Shown: positions 1 through 6,204, counted from the first letter of the stretch. The stretch is DNA of 7,644 nucleotides from Gemmatimonadaceae bacterium (GCA_013816695.1 JACDDZ010000074.1:1-7644), one strand, 5' to 3'. The notes: generated by a model not told the origin, from the sequence alone. Numbers and translations are program-made.

Positions 1-1566
1 TCCACGCTGATTGGACCGCTTACGCTCGTCGATCCCGAGAATTCCAGATATTGGCCAACGGCAGCGGACTTTCGCGTGGCGGTCGGCGAGCAGCCAGTGA
101 ACGCGAAATACCTGAAGGGAAGTCGTTTCTTTTTTCGGTTCAAGTGGAAGGACAGCAGTGTGCTGACCTCGGGCAGAAAGCCGTCGAAGGCAGTGCTCCA
201 GTGGCTCAAGGATACCGTTGCATCATATCCGCAGCGCTTCCCGTTTGATCCGGAGATGAGCGCGCGGTCGCGGACGACTCCGTCCGCGGATACAACTGAA
301 AAAACATCAACGCGGCCACTGGGCGTCGTCGTTACACCGGAATCGTACGTGACGACAATCGACAGTGTCGATGGACAGTGGCGAATGCTCGCATTCGTGG
401 TGGCGCGCTCCCGCAATGGTGATCCCCTGGTCACGTATGGATACGAAACCAGTCCGCAGTCCTTTGTCACCCCGTTTTTTTACAGGGCGTTCCAGAGAAA
501 TCAGCTGCTCCCGCCTTCGCTCGTTCGTAACGCAGGAGACTCGCTGCTGGCGATTGCAGTTCAAACTTCACAGGGGAAGCAACTCTTTCACTCGCCCGTT
601 GATTTCAAGTCCCGCTTCCTCGCGCGCGACACACTGGACGAGAGGTTCGCCCATCTCGAGGTGAGCGTTGCTCTGCATCCGCAGATGGCGTCCAGTCTCG
701 TAGTCGGCGGGATTCCCCCGTCGCGGCTTCCGCTCCTGTCGCTGCTGCTCGCTCTCACGAGCGGACTGGTGGCGATGGCAATTCTTCAGCTGCGACGCCA
801 GCAGGAGCTCGCCCAGACGCGCCAGGAATTTGTGTCCGGCGTGTCGCACGAGCTTAGAACTCCGCTGGCGCAGATCAGGCTGTTCGCAGAGCTGCTGCGC
901 AAGGGACACCTGCAATCGGATGAGGAGCGCGACCGGTCATTGGAAATCATCGACGAAGAGTCGCAGCGTCTCACGTATCTCGTGGAAAATGTTCTGAGCT
1001 TCTCGCGTTCAGAACATGCGTCGGCGTCCGTTGCGATGGAGCCGCTGCCGGTGCGTGAGGAACTGATACGTGTAACGGACGCGTTCACGCCACTCGCGCG
1101 CGCTCGCAGAAACACAATCGAGGTTGACGCCCCGGATGACCTCGTCGCGCTCGCCGATCCCAGAGCGGTTCGGCAGGTTTTGCTGAATCTTCTCGACAAT
1201 GCAGTGAAATACGGACCTGTCGGGCAGACTGTCACAATCGGCGGGAAAATCGACAACGGCCGCGTCCGGCTCTGGGTGGCCGACAACGGGCCGGGAGTAC
1301 CGGCCGCTGAACGTGAACGAATTTGGGATCCGTACTATCGTATTGCGCGAGACGCAGACAGCGCGGGCGGCAGTGGCATCGGACTTTCAATCGTTAAAGA
1401 ACTGGTGCGCTTGCAGAACGGAAGAATCTGGGTGGAGGACACGGCATCGCGAAAGTCCGGGAAAACCGGAGCACGGTTCGTCATAGAGCTCCAGCTTGCT
1501 AATACCGATAACGCACGCGGCGGGTCGACGCCCGTCGTCGTTGAACCTGCGGGAGTTATTGCATGA
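1..1566 (+). CDS. Membrane sensor histidine kinase (5' end outside window)
   Basis: This is the sensor kinase of a two-component system: it autophosphorylates on a histidine and passes the phosphate to the regulator encoded next. The frame is open from the first base, so the gene almost certainly starts upstream; a GTG at 76 is only an internal possibility. Bases 1-720 encode a long extracytoplasmic sensor region I do not recognise. A membrane helix follows (about 727-786), then a basic linker. The HisKA dimerisation helix carries SHELRTPL with the phospho-acceptor His at 847-849. The HATPase domain has an N box (NLLDNAVKYG, about 1186-1215), a G1 box (DNGPG at 1282) and a G2 box (GGSGIGLSIV from about 1366). 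All catalytic motifs are present, so the kinase should be active. The stop codon overlaps the regulator start as ATGA. The signal sensed is unknown. The assignment as a histidine kinase is firm; the subfamily is not. Confidence 0.96.
   Translation, partial: STLIGPLTLVDPENSRYWPTAADFRVAVGEQPVNAKYLKGSRFFFRFKWKDSSVLTSGRKPSKAVLQWLKDTVASYPQRFPFDPEMSARSRTTPSADTTEKTSTRPLGVVVTPESYVTTIDSVDGQWRMLAFVVARSRNGDPLVTYGYETSPQSFVTPFFYRAFQRNQLLPPSLVRNAGDSLLAIAVQTSQGKQLFHSPVDFKSRFLARDTLDERFAHLEVSVALHPQMASSLVVGGIPPSRLPLLSLLLALTSGLVAMAILQLRRQQELAQTRQEFVSGVSHELRTPLAQIRLFAELLRKGHLQSDEERDRSLEIIDEESQRLTYLVENVLSFSRSEHASASVAMEPLPVREELIRVTDAFTPLARARRNTIEVDAPDDLVALADPRAVRQVLLNLLDNAVKYGPVGQTVTIGGKIDNGRVRLWVADNGPGVPAAERERIWDPYYRIARDADSAGGSGIGLSIVKELVRLQNGRIWVEDTASRKSGKTGARFVIELQLANTDNARGGSTPVVVEPAGVIA
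1551..1555 (+). promoter_or_regulatory. Ribosome binding site of the response regulator
   Basis: GGGAG lies seven bases before the ATG at 1563, inside the last codons of the kinase gene. It supports the 1563 start and, with the ATGA overlap, coupled translation of kinase and regulator. Confidence 0.7.
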
Positions 1567-2246
1567 AGATTCTGCTCGTTGAAGACAACGCTAATCTTGC
1601 ATTTGGGCTCAGCCGCAGCCTTCAGGCTGAAGGATTCGAAGTCGAAGTGGAGGGCGACGGGGCAGCGGGACTGGCGCGGGCCACTGAGATTATGCCCGAC
1701 CTCATAATCCTGGACCTCATGCTTCCAGGAATGGACGGCTACACAGTCCTCGAGAAGCTGCGCGACAGCGGCAATCGCGTTCCAGTCCTGATTCTCACTG
1801 CGCGCGGCGAAGAGACGGACAAGATCGCCGGCTTTCGGCTCGGCGCTGACGACTATGTGACCAAACCATTCAGTCTCACGGAGTTGATAGCACGCGTACA
1901 GGCGATTCTTAGACGCGCGCGGGGACCGGAATCGCCCACTGTTCCTGCATCCGAGCACTTCGGCGCGATAAGCATTGATCCATCATCCCATCTGGTCACT
2001 CGGGGAGGAGTGCCCGTGGCGCTAACTCCGAAGGAATTCGATCTTCTGCTTACACTCGCCAGGCGCAACGGAGCGGTGGCAAGCAGGCTTCAGCTGCTCA
2101 AGGAAGTGTGGGGACACCAGGCTGAAGTCATGACGCGAACCGTTGACATCCATATCGCCGAGCTGCGCAGGAAGCTCGAAGATGACCCTTCGGATCCGAA
2201 GCACATTCTTACAGTGTGGAAAGCCGGATACCGCCTGGAGAGGTAA
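1563..2246 (+). CDS. OmpR/PhoB-family response regulator
   Basis: This is a cytoplasmic DNA-binding response regulator, 227 residues, the normal size for the OmpR family. The N-terminal receiver domain (residues 1-118) has the acidic pocket E7/D8, the phospho-acceptor D51 in LDLMLPGMDGY, the switch T79 and the conserved K101 in the TKPF motif. A short linker follows, then a C-terminal winged helix (about 130-226) with the family signatures LTPKEFDLL, the VWG turn, RTVDIHIAELRRKLE and the closing GYRL. Its start overlaps the kinase stop (ATGA), so the two are one operon and it is the obvious phosphorylation partner. All key residues are intact. Target genes cannot be read from this window. The family assignment is firm; PhoB, PhoP or another named subtype cannot be chosen. 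Confidence 0.97.
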   Translation: MKILLVEDNANLAFGLSRSLQAEGFEVEVEGDGAAGLARATEIMPDLIILDLMLPGMDGYTVLEKLRDSGNRVPVLILTARGEETDKIAGFRLGADDYVTKPFSLTELIARVQAILRRARGPESPTVPASEHFGAISIDPSSHLVTRGGVPVALTPKEFDLLLTLARRNGAVASRLQLLKEVWGHQAEVMTRTVDIHIAELRRKLEDDPSDPKHILTVWKAGYRLER

Positions 2247-2264
2247 CAACCTGCCGCTATTCGT

Positions 2265-2999
2265 TTACTTCCGTGGTTTTACCAAGAGTGAGTCCCCAAT
2301 CCGCACTCGGTCGCCGGACAGCTTGTTCCACTCTTTCAACTTTTCCGGCGTGGTGCTGAACTTTCTCGCGACTACCGAAAGCGCATCTCCGCTTCTGATC
2401 CTGTAATAGAGCGGTTCACGAATCAACTTCTGAACGGCGTCACGGAGGCGTCGCTCGAGGGCGGCCGTGTCTTTCATGGCAGCAAGGCGACGGTTCACGT
2501 TGATCACCAGGGAATCCATTGCATCGGTTTCCCTGGGGTATGCGGCAAAGATTTCGTCCACCTTGCCGGGGTAGCTCACTTTCACGCCGTGTGAGCTCAT
2601 TAGGTAAACCCGGCGAAGATCCATGTTGAGCGTAGTGTCGTTTGGAAATTCGCTCGTGATGATTACGTCGGGCGAATCTTCGCTTCGGGTGTTTGACGCC
2701 GGAACGACGCCGACGAAGATGATGCGTTCGCTCGTCGCGTACAGCATTCCGTTGGATCCCCTGTAGTACTCCGAAGCGCGCCGCTGAAAAGTCCTGGCTT
2801 TTCGCTCGACTTTCTCGCCATACCGGAGCATTCCACTCGTTATCTCGCGGTCGGCTGCCGTCCATGCTCGCGGGGCATCCGCATGACGCATGAAAAAGAA
2901 ATAGCCAAAGGCCAAAATGCCGGCGAAGAGGATCACCGTTCCGATTAATGCCCGCTTCAGGAAACGAAACGAGCGGTAAAGTCCTTCCTGTTCTCTCAT
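2265..2999 (-). CDS. Membrane-anchored LysM domain protein
   Basis: This encodes a 244-residue protein of unrecognised family. Residues 1-16 are short and basic; 17-37 form one strong membrane helix (ALIGTVILFAGILAFGYFFF), so the rest is probably periplasmic. Residues about 75-150 begin YYRGSNGMLYATSERIIFVG, which resembles the first strands of bacterial PH-like (GRAM-type) domains; this is a tentative reading. The C-terminus (about 198-242: YYRIRSGDALSVVARKF, then LKEWNKL, then IGDSLLV) is a clear LysM, the peptidoglycan-binding module. I chose the ATG at 2999 because it sits directly before the membrane helix; no good ribosome binding site is visible. The open frame continues upstream to 3551, but that part is antisense to LT1 and not protein-like. 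It is divergent from LT1 and convergent with the response regulator (18 bases apart). A role in tethering or guiding wall enzymes is inference. Confidence 0.85.
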   Translation of the reverse strand: MREQEGLYRSFRFLKRALIGTVILFAGILAFGYFFFMRHADAPRAWTAADREITSGMLRYGEKVERKARTFQRRASEYYRGSNGMLYATSERIIFVGVVPASNTRSEDSPDVIITSEFPNDTTLNMDLRRVYLMSSHGVKVSYPGKVDEIFAAYPRETDAMDSLVINVNRRLAAMKDTAALERRLRDAVQKLIREPLYYRIRSGDALSVVARKFSTTPEKLKEWNKLSGDRVRIGDSLLVKPRK

Positions 3000-3050
3000 C
3001 GGCCCAACGGGGGGCAAGCTCCATACCGGGCTTTGGCATATGCGGTGCAG
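3000..3050. promoter_or_regulatory. Divergent intergenic region between LysM protein and LT1
   Basis: The two genes read away from each other, so both promoters should lie here or inside the opposing 5' ends. I could not find a convincing -35/-10 pair or a strong ribosome binding site on either strand. The functional call rests only on gene orientation. Confidence 0.35.
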
Positions 3051-3791
3051 ATGCATGTGACCATGACGATGCCAGATTGGGAGTCGGAGCGACGTGGGGC
3101 GAACGGAACCATTTTCACCGACGTGCCGCGCCGTCGCCGCGACTGGGAGCCGGAACCCCGTTGGAAAAGGCTTCTTCGCGTCGGTTTTCAGGGTCTGGGT
3201 GCCGTAATTCTCATTGCCGCTGGCACCATCTGGACGTTCAACCAGCAGAAACCGAAGTACCTCAAGCCGGGCGAGCTGCTCCGGCTGCCGGCTGTTGCGG
3301 TGGCACCGAACAGGCAGAAGCCGAGTGAGCAGGCATTCCGCATGTCGAGGGTGATCCTCAAATACACAAAGGACACCAGCCGGGCCGAGCGAATTGCCGA
3401 GGCGCTGATTCGGGAGGGGGGCAAAAAACACATAGATCCCGTTCTGCTGGTGGGACTCCTGATCACCGAAAACGCCAAGTTTGACACTACAGCGCGCAGC
3501 AATGTGAGTGCGCGGGGACTGATGCAGGTGATGCCGTTCCACGCGGGCCAATGGGGCTGTAGCTCAGGCAACCTCATGGATGTAGATACAAATATCTGTC
3601 ACGGTGTCGCTATTCTGGCGTCATATATAAAGGGATCGCCGAACCTCCAGAAGGCCCTTTTGCGCTATAACGGTTGCGTACGGGGCACTAACACCCCCCG
3701 TTGCCATACCTATTCGGGTAAGGTCATGAAGTTCGCCGACCAGGTGGCGTCACAGATGCTTTCTGTGGACATAGCCGGCGATAACGAATAG
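3051..3791 (+). CDS. Membrane-anchored SLT-type lytic transglycosylase (LT1)
   Basis: A lytic transglycosylase cleaves the MurNAc-GlcNAc bond of peptidoglycan in the periplasm. From the ATG at 3051 the protein has 246 residues: a basic, charged N-terminus, one membrane helix (about 45-63), a linker, and a compact SLT domain in the second half. The probable catalytic Glu is E140 in LLITENAKF, followed by the family motif SARGLMQVMPFHAG and later ALLRYNGCVRG. Four cysteines (C170, C183, C209, C218) sit in the motifs WGC, NICHG, NGC and RCH, and all four recur in LT2, suggesting two disulfides. The start is uncertain: TTG 3033, ATG 3051, ATG 3063 and ATG 3069 are all in frame, none with a strong ribosome binding site. 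The window shows a single-domain anchored enzyme, smaller than classical Slt70. It ends seven bases before the next promoter. Confidence 0.9.
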   Translation: MHVTMTMPDWESERRGANGTIFTDVPRRRRDWEPEPRWKRLLRVGFQGLGAVILIAAGTIWTFNQQKPKYLKPGELLRLPAVAVAPNRQKPSEQAFRMSRVILKYTKDTSRAERIAEALIREGGKKHIDPVLLVGLLITENAKFDTTARSNVSARGLMQVMPFHAGQWGCSSGNLMDVDTNICHGVAILASYIKGSPNLQKALLRYNGCVRGTNTPRCHTYSGKVMKFADQVASQMLSVDIAGDNE

Positions 3792-3797
3792 GCGTTA

Positions 3798-3826
3798 TTG
3801 ACCTAAATCGGTAACTCAGCTATACT
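3798..3826 (+). promoter_or_regulatory. Sigma-70-type promoter for the XRE-LT2 operon
   Basis: TTGACC (3798-3803) and TATACT (3821-3826) are each one mismatch from consensus and are separated by exactly 17 bases. Transcription would start near 3833, leaving a leader of about 50 bases before the TTG at 3887. This is the best promoter in the window and lies just after the LT1 stop, so regulator and LT2 can be transcribed without LT1. Confidence 0.7.
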
Positions 3827-3837
3827 TATACGTATAA
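3826..3837. promoter_or_regulatory. Perfect palindrome, candidate operator
   Basis: TTATACGTATAA is a perfect 12-bp palindrome that begins on the last base of the -10 box and covers the expected transcription start. A dimeric helix-turn-helix protein bound here would block the promoter, so autoregulation by the XRE-like product is the simplest inference. CGGTAAC repeats flank it at 3809-3815 and 3838-3844. Confidence 0.55.
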
Positions 3838-3877
3838 CGGTAACCGGATTACATAGATAGATACCCAGGTCTGGATT

Positions 3878-3884
3878 GGAAGGG
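3878..3884 (+). promoter_or_regulatory. Probable ribosome binding site for the XRE-like gene
   Basis: GGAAGGG lies two bases before the TTG at 3887, closer than usual. It is still the only purine-rich site near a start that keeps the whole first helix of the DNA-binding domain. The frame is closed upstream by a TAG at 3854 and has no ATG or GTG between. Confidence 0.5.
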
Positions 3885-3886
3885 AA

Positions 3887-4429
3887 TTGGAGAAGCTCCG
3901 CAAGCTCCGTGGCCTCCGTCGAGAGGACGTTGCTGCCCAGATGCGTGAGCCGGTTTGTGCCTCCACGATCCGGAATATCGAACACGACGAGCATTACAAC
4001 GTTTCGCTCGATCAGCTTCGCCAGATAGCGGAAGTCCTTGGCGCATCACTCGATGTCAGGGTTGAAGCAGCCGACCTGGTTTCCAGCGAGGTGAGCGAGA
4101 GTGAGGCGCTGGACGGACGAAGGGTTACGGATAACGAGTATTTCATAAGGCTGATCCGCGACAGATACGCCGCGTGTCCGCTCACGAATTCCCAGATTGG
4201 TCGCCGGATGTGGAGCTTCGCAAAGCCGCGCGGCGCCGAGCTAGTCAGGGGAAGAAAACAGATCCGGAAGAATCAGGCGGGTGATGCGCATCCCACCACT
4301 GGGATGCCGACAACCGTAGCTCGATACAGTGTCAGGGAATCGGATTTTGTTCTTCTCGAAAAGTTCGCAGACAGGCTGGGAAGAGCATTCAAGGACTCGA
4401 AAGGACGCGTGCTCGTGCCGCTGCACTAG
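3887..4429 (+). CDS. XRE-like helix-turn-helix protein with unknown C-terminal half
   Basis: A 180-residue probable transcription factor. Residues 1-56 fit an XRE/Cro-type five-helix fold: EKLRKLRGL, REDVAAQM, the recognition helix region CASTIRNIEHDE, then SLDQLRQIAEVLGASL. The second half is not recognised. It holds a conserved-looking segment (TDNEYFIRLIRDRY, 81-94), a helix-turn-helix-like stretch (LTNSQIGRRMW, 99-109) that runs into a strongly basic patch up to 129, and a last helix (ESDFVLLEKFADRLGRAF, 151-168). The start is TTG; the first ATG (3941) would remove the first two helices. A promoter and palindrome lie directly upstream, and LT2 starts 31 bases downstream, so it probably controls itself and LT2. 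A role as an antitoxin or as a phage-type regulator was considered; no toxin or phage gene is adjacent. The N-terminal call is good, the rest is open. Confidence 0.75.
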   Translation: MEKLRKLRGLRREDVAAQMREPVCASTIRNIEHDEHYNVSLDQLRQIAEVLGASLDVRVEAADLVSSEVSESEALDGRRVTDNEYFIRLIRDRYAACPLTNSQIGRRMWSFAKPRGAELVRGRKQIRKNQAGDAHPTTGMPTTVARYSVRESDFVLLEKFADRLGRAFKDSKGRVLVPLH

Positions 4430-4449
4430 GCCCGAGTTCACAAACGACT

Positions 4450-4455
4450 GAGGAG
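4450..4455 (+). promoter_or_regulatory. Ribosome binding site deciding the TTG start of LT2
   Basis: GAGGAG ends five bases before the TTG at 4461. This is the strongest Shine-Dalgarno match in the window and favours TTG 4461 over the in-frame ATG at 4479. Confidence 0.75.
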
Positions 4456-4460
4456 ACAGC

Positions 4461-5207
4461 TTGAAATCATTGAAGAATATGTTGAACGGAGTAACGCGTC
4501 GTCATGCAAGCGCTGCGCGTGGAGTGAAGGCGATTGCGCACGGGATTGCACTTTCGGCGCTGATCGTCGGTGGTGCGTACTGGACGGTCAATCATGAGCG
4601 GATCAGCCCTTCAACTCCTGGCGATTTTCTGAAGCTGCCCGGCGCAATTGCAATGGCTCCCGTTCAGGCGATGCATGCTGTCATCGCTCCAGGCGCGCCC
4701 GTCGTTATGCGCCCGGGGTCGCTGGCGGCTGGAATTGGCCAGGTGCTTCGCAGATATACGCGTGATGGAAATCTTGCCGACCGGATTGCAACTGCCCTCG
4801 TCAATGAAGGCACACGCAAGCGGATCGACCCGGTGCTGCTGGTTGGAATACTGCTCACCGAAAACGCGAGACTTCAACCCGCTGCCCTCAGTAATGTGCG
4901 TGCTACCGGATTGATGCAGGTGATGCCTTTTCATAGTGGCAAGTGGGGATGCGGATCAGCGGACCTGGTCAACGTGGAATCCAACATCTGCCACGGAACG
5001 AGCATCCTCGCCGACCTGATGAAGCGGAAGGGCTCGCTGCGCTCCGCGCTGCAGGGCTACAACGGCTGCGTTCGTGGAACGAATACTCCGCATTGCTCGC
5101 GGTACACCGGCAAAGTTCTGAGTTTCGCAAGCGAGACGTCGCGAGAATTGACTAAAATTCGCCGGCAGGAAAGCCTGACCCGTAGCGCGGTCACACCGGC
5201 GGACTAA
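4461..5207 (+). CDS. Membrane-anchored SLT-type lytic transglycosylase (LT2)
   Basis: A 248-residue paralogue of LT1 with the same plan: basic N-terminus, membrane helix (about 24-43), the linker motif FLKLPG (LT1 has LLRLPA), and an SLT domain. E134 in LLTENARL is the probable catalytic acid, followed by GLMQVMPFHSG and LQGYNGCVRGTNTP. Cysteines C164, C177, C203 and C212 have exactly the spacing seen in LT1 (13 and 9 residues), consistent with periplasmic disulfides. Much of the enzymatic half is identical to LT1 (for example IDPVLLVG, NGCVRGTNTP), while the linker is longer and Ala/Pro-rich and the C-terminus is basic and Ser/Thr-rich. It is the second gene of the XRE operon, 31 bases after the regulator, and a terminator-like hairpin follows. 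Peptidoglycan cleavage is established for the fold; the cell process it serves is unknown. Confidence 0.93.
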   Translation: MKSLKNMLNGVTRRHASAARGVKAIAHGIALSALIVGGAYWTVNHERISPSTPGDFLKLPGAIAMAPVQAMHAVIAPGAPVVMRPGSLAAGIGQVLRRYTRDGNLADRIATALVNEGTRKRIDPVLLVGILLTENARLQPAALSNVRATGLMQVMPFHSGKWGCGSADLVNVESNICHGTSILADLMKRKGSLRSALQGYNGCVRGTNTPHCSRYTGKVLSFASETSRELTKIRRQESLTRSAVTPAD

Positions 5208-5217
5208 ATTCGCTGTT

Positions 5218-6174
5218 CTGACAAACATTCCTGAAATACAGCTGAAGCCCGCGAATACTCCAGTTCGCGGGCTTTCGCCTGCCTGGGTCCTGGGCTTTGC
5301 GCTGCTTGGAATTTCATTTGCCGGGCCACTCGTAAAACTTTCCAGCTCGGAACCGCTCGCGATCGCAGCGTGGCGGCTCTTTTTTTCACTCATCCTGGTT
5401 GCAGGATTTCTTGGGGGCTCGGGGGAGTGGAGACAGTGGAAGCGGGCGGCTCCTGCGGATATCGGCTTTTCCGCGCTCGCTGGCGTTTTTCTCGCCCTCC
5501 ACTTCTGGGCCTGGAATGCTTCCATTCACCTTACGACGATTGCCGCTTCAGTAACGCTCGTGAGTCTGCAGCCAGCGTTCGTCCTTGGAATTTCGGTAAT
5601 CTTTTTGCGCGAATTTCCCAATCGCCTCCAGGTGACAGGCATTGTCATCGCATTCGCGGGAGCAATGATCATCGCGCTTCCGTCAGTTCTCGGCGACGAT
5701 GCAACAGCGCGAAACGCGCTGGCCGGAAATATCCTGGCCATTTCCGCGGCCGCTACAGCGGCCGCTTACTATGCAATTGGGCGTCGCGTTCGAGCGTCGC
5801 TCGGAGTATGGGCGTACGTGGGAATCGTGTACGCATCCTGCTTTGTGGTGCTCCTCGCACTCGCACTCTCACGCGGAGTAGCGCTTTATCCGATGCCGAC
5901 TCGAGAGCTTGCGATTTTCGGCGGACTTGCGCTCGGTCCAATGCTGCTTGGACACACGGGGATGAACTGGGCGCTCAAGTATATGCCGGCATACGTCGTC
6001 AACCTCCTTGTCCTTGGTGAGCCGATCGGCGCGACGCTCATTGGCGCCCTGATTCCCGGAATTGCACAAATTCCCCCGGTTTCGACGATGATTGGAAGCT
6101 CCGTAGTGCTCGGGGGTGTAATAGTGGCTGCGCACGCCACCCGGAAACTCCAGACGGCAGGAAACGATCATTAA
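5218..6174 (+). CDS. EamA/DMT-family transporter, probable CTG start
   Basis: An inner-membrane transporter of the drug/metabolite superfamily, about 318 residues with two EamA repeats (about 24-156 and 168-306) and around ten hydrophobic helices. Typical repeat ends are visible: SVTLVSLQPAFVLGISVIFL then RE and a G-rich helix in the first half, and YVVNLLVLGEPIGATLIGAL in the second. The frame is open from 5179, but it contains no ATG, GTG or TTG before the GTG at 5560, which would delete most of the first repeat. The CTG at 5218 gives a natural-looking start (then TNIPEIQLKP) eleven bases after LT2. CTG 5242, CTG 5290 and ATT 5227 are alternatives; none has a clear ribosome binding site. 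A sequence error or a genuinely silenced gene is possible. The substrate cannot be told; the family as a whole exports amino acids and other metabolites. Confidence 0.82.
   Translation: MTNIPEIQLKPANTPVRGLSPAWVLGFALLGISFAGPLVKLSSSEPLAIAAWRLFFSLILVAGFLGGSGEWRQWKRAAPADIGFSALAGVFLALHFWAWNASIHLTTIAASVTLVSLQPAFVLGISVIFLREFPNRLQVTGIVIAFAGAMIIALPSVLGDDATARNALAGNILAISAAATAAAYYAIGRRVRASLGVWAYVGIVYASCFVVLLALALSRGVALYPMPTRELAIFGGLALGPMLLGHTGMNWALKYMPAYVVNLLVLGEPIGATLIGALIPGIAQIPPVSTMIGSSVVLGGVIVAAHATRKLQTAGNDH
5245..5275 (+). terminator. Terminator-like hairpin after LT2
   Basis: AAGCCCGCGAA (5245-5255) pairs perfectly with TTCGCGGGCTT (5264-5274) across an 8-base loop, a GC-rich 11-bp stem ending in a short T run. 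It lies about 40 bases after the LT2 stop and suits the end of the XRE-LT2 operon. The T tract is short. It also overlaps the presumed first codons of the EamA gene, so it may be an attenuator instead. Confidence 0.6.
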
Positions 6175-6204
6175 ATTGTCTCTCAACTATCCCATACAGC
6201 CCGA

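Noticed and set aside
269..288. Hairpin CGCGGACG / CGTCCGCG
   Set aside because: It lies inside the histidine kinase sensor region with no T run or nearby start, and such short GC-rich inverted repeats are expected by chance in this base composition.
1335..1958. Minus-strand open frame of about 207 codons across the kinase-regulator junction
   Set aside because: Both plus-strand genes there have complete family motifs; the antisense product has no recognisable domain.
2247..2264. Possible bidirectional terminator between the response regulator and the LysM gene
   Set aside because: The 18-base gap has no inverted repeat or T run, and none was seen in the adjacent bases.
3000..3551. Upstream extension of the LysM gene frame on the minus strand
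   Set aside because: It runs antisense through the SLT gene, lacks protein-like features, and the ATG at 2999 sits directly before the membrane helix.
3051..5207. Phage lysis module or toxin-antitoxin locus
   Set aside because: No holin, spanin, integrase, structural gene or toxin-like partner is visible; the hydrolases are membrane-anchored and the flanking genes are ordinary chromosomal types.
5746..5765. Two GCGGCCGC palindromes 12 bases apart
   Set aside because: They encode an alanine-rich membrane helix (AAATAAA) of the transporter; GC-rich alanine codons explain them.
5370..6020. Plus-strand frame of about 216 codons overlapping the transporter
   Set aside because: It is in another frame, Arg/Ser/Cys-rich and lacks hydrophobic helices, whereas the chosen frame gives two clean EamA repeats.
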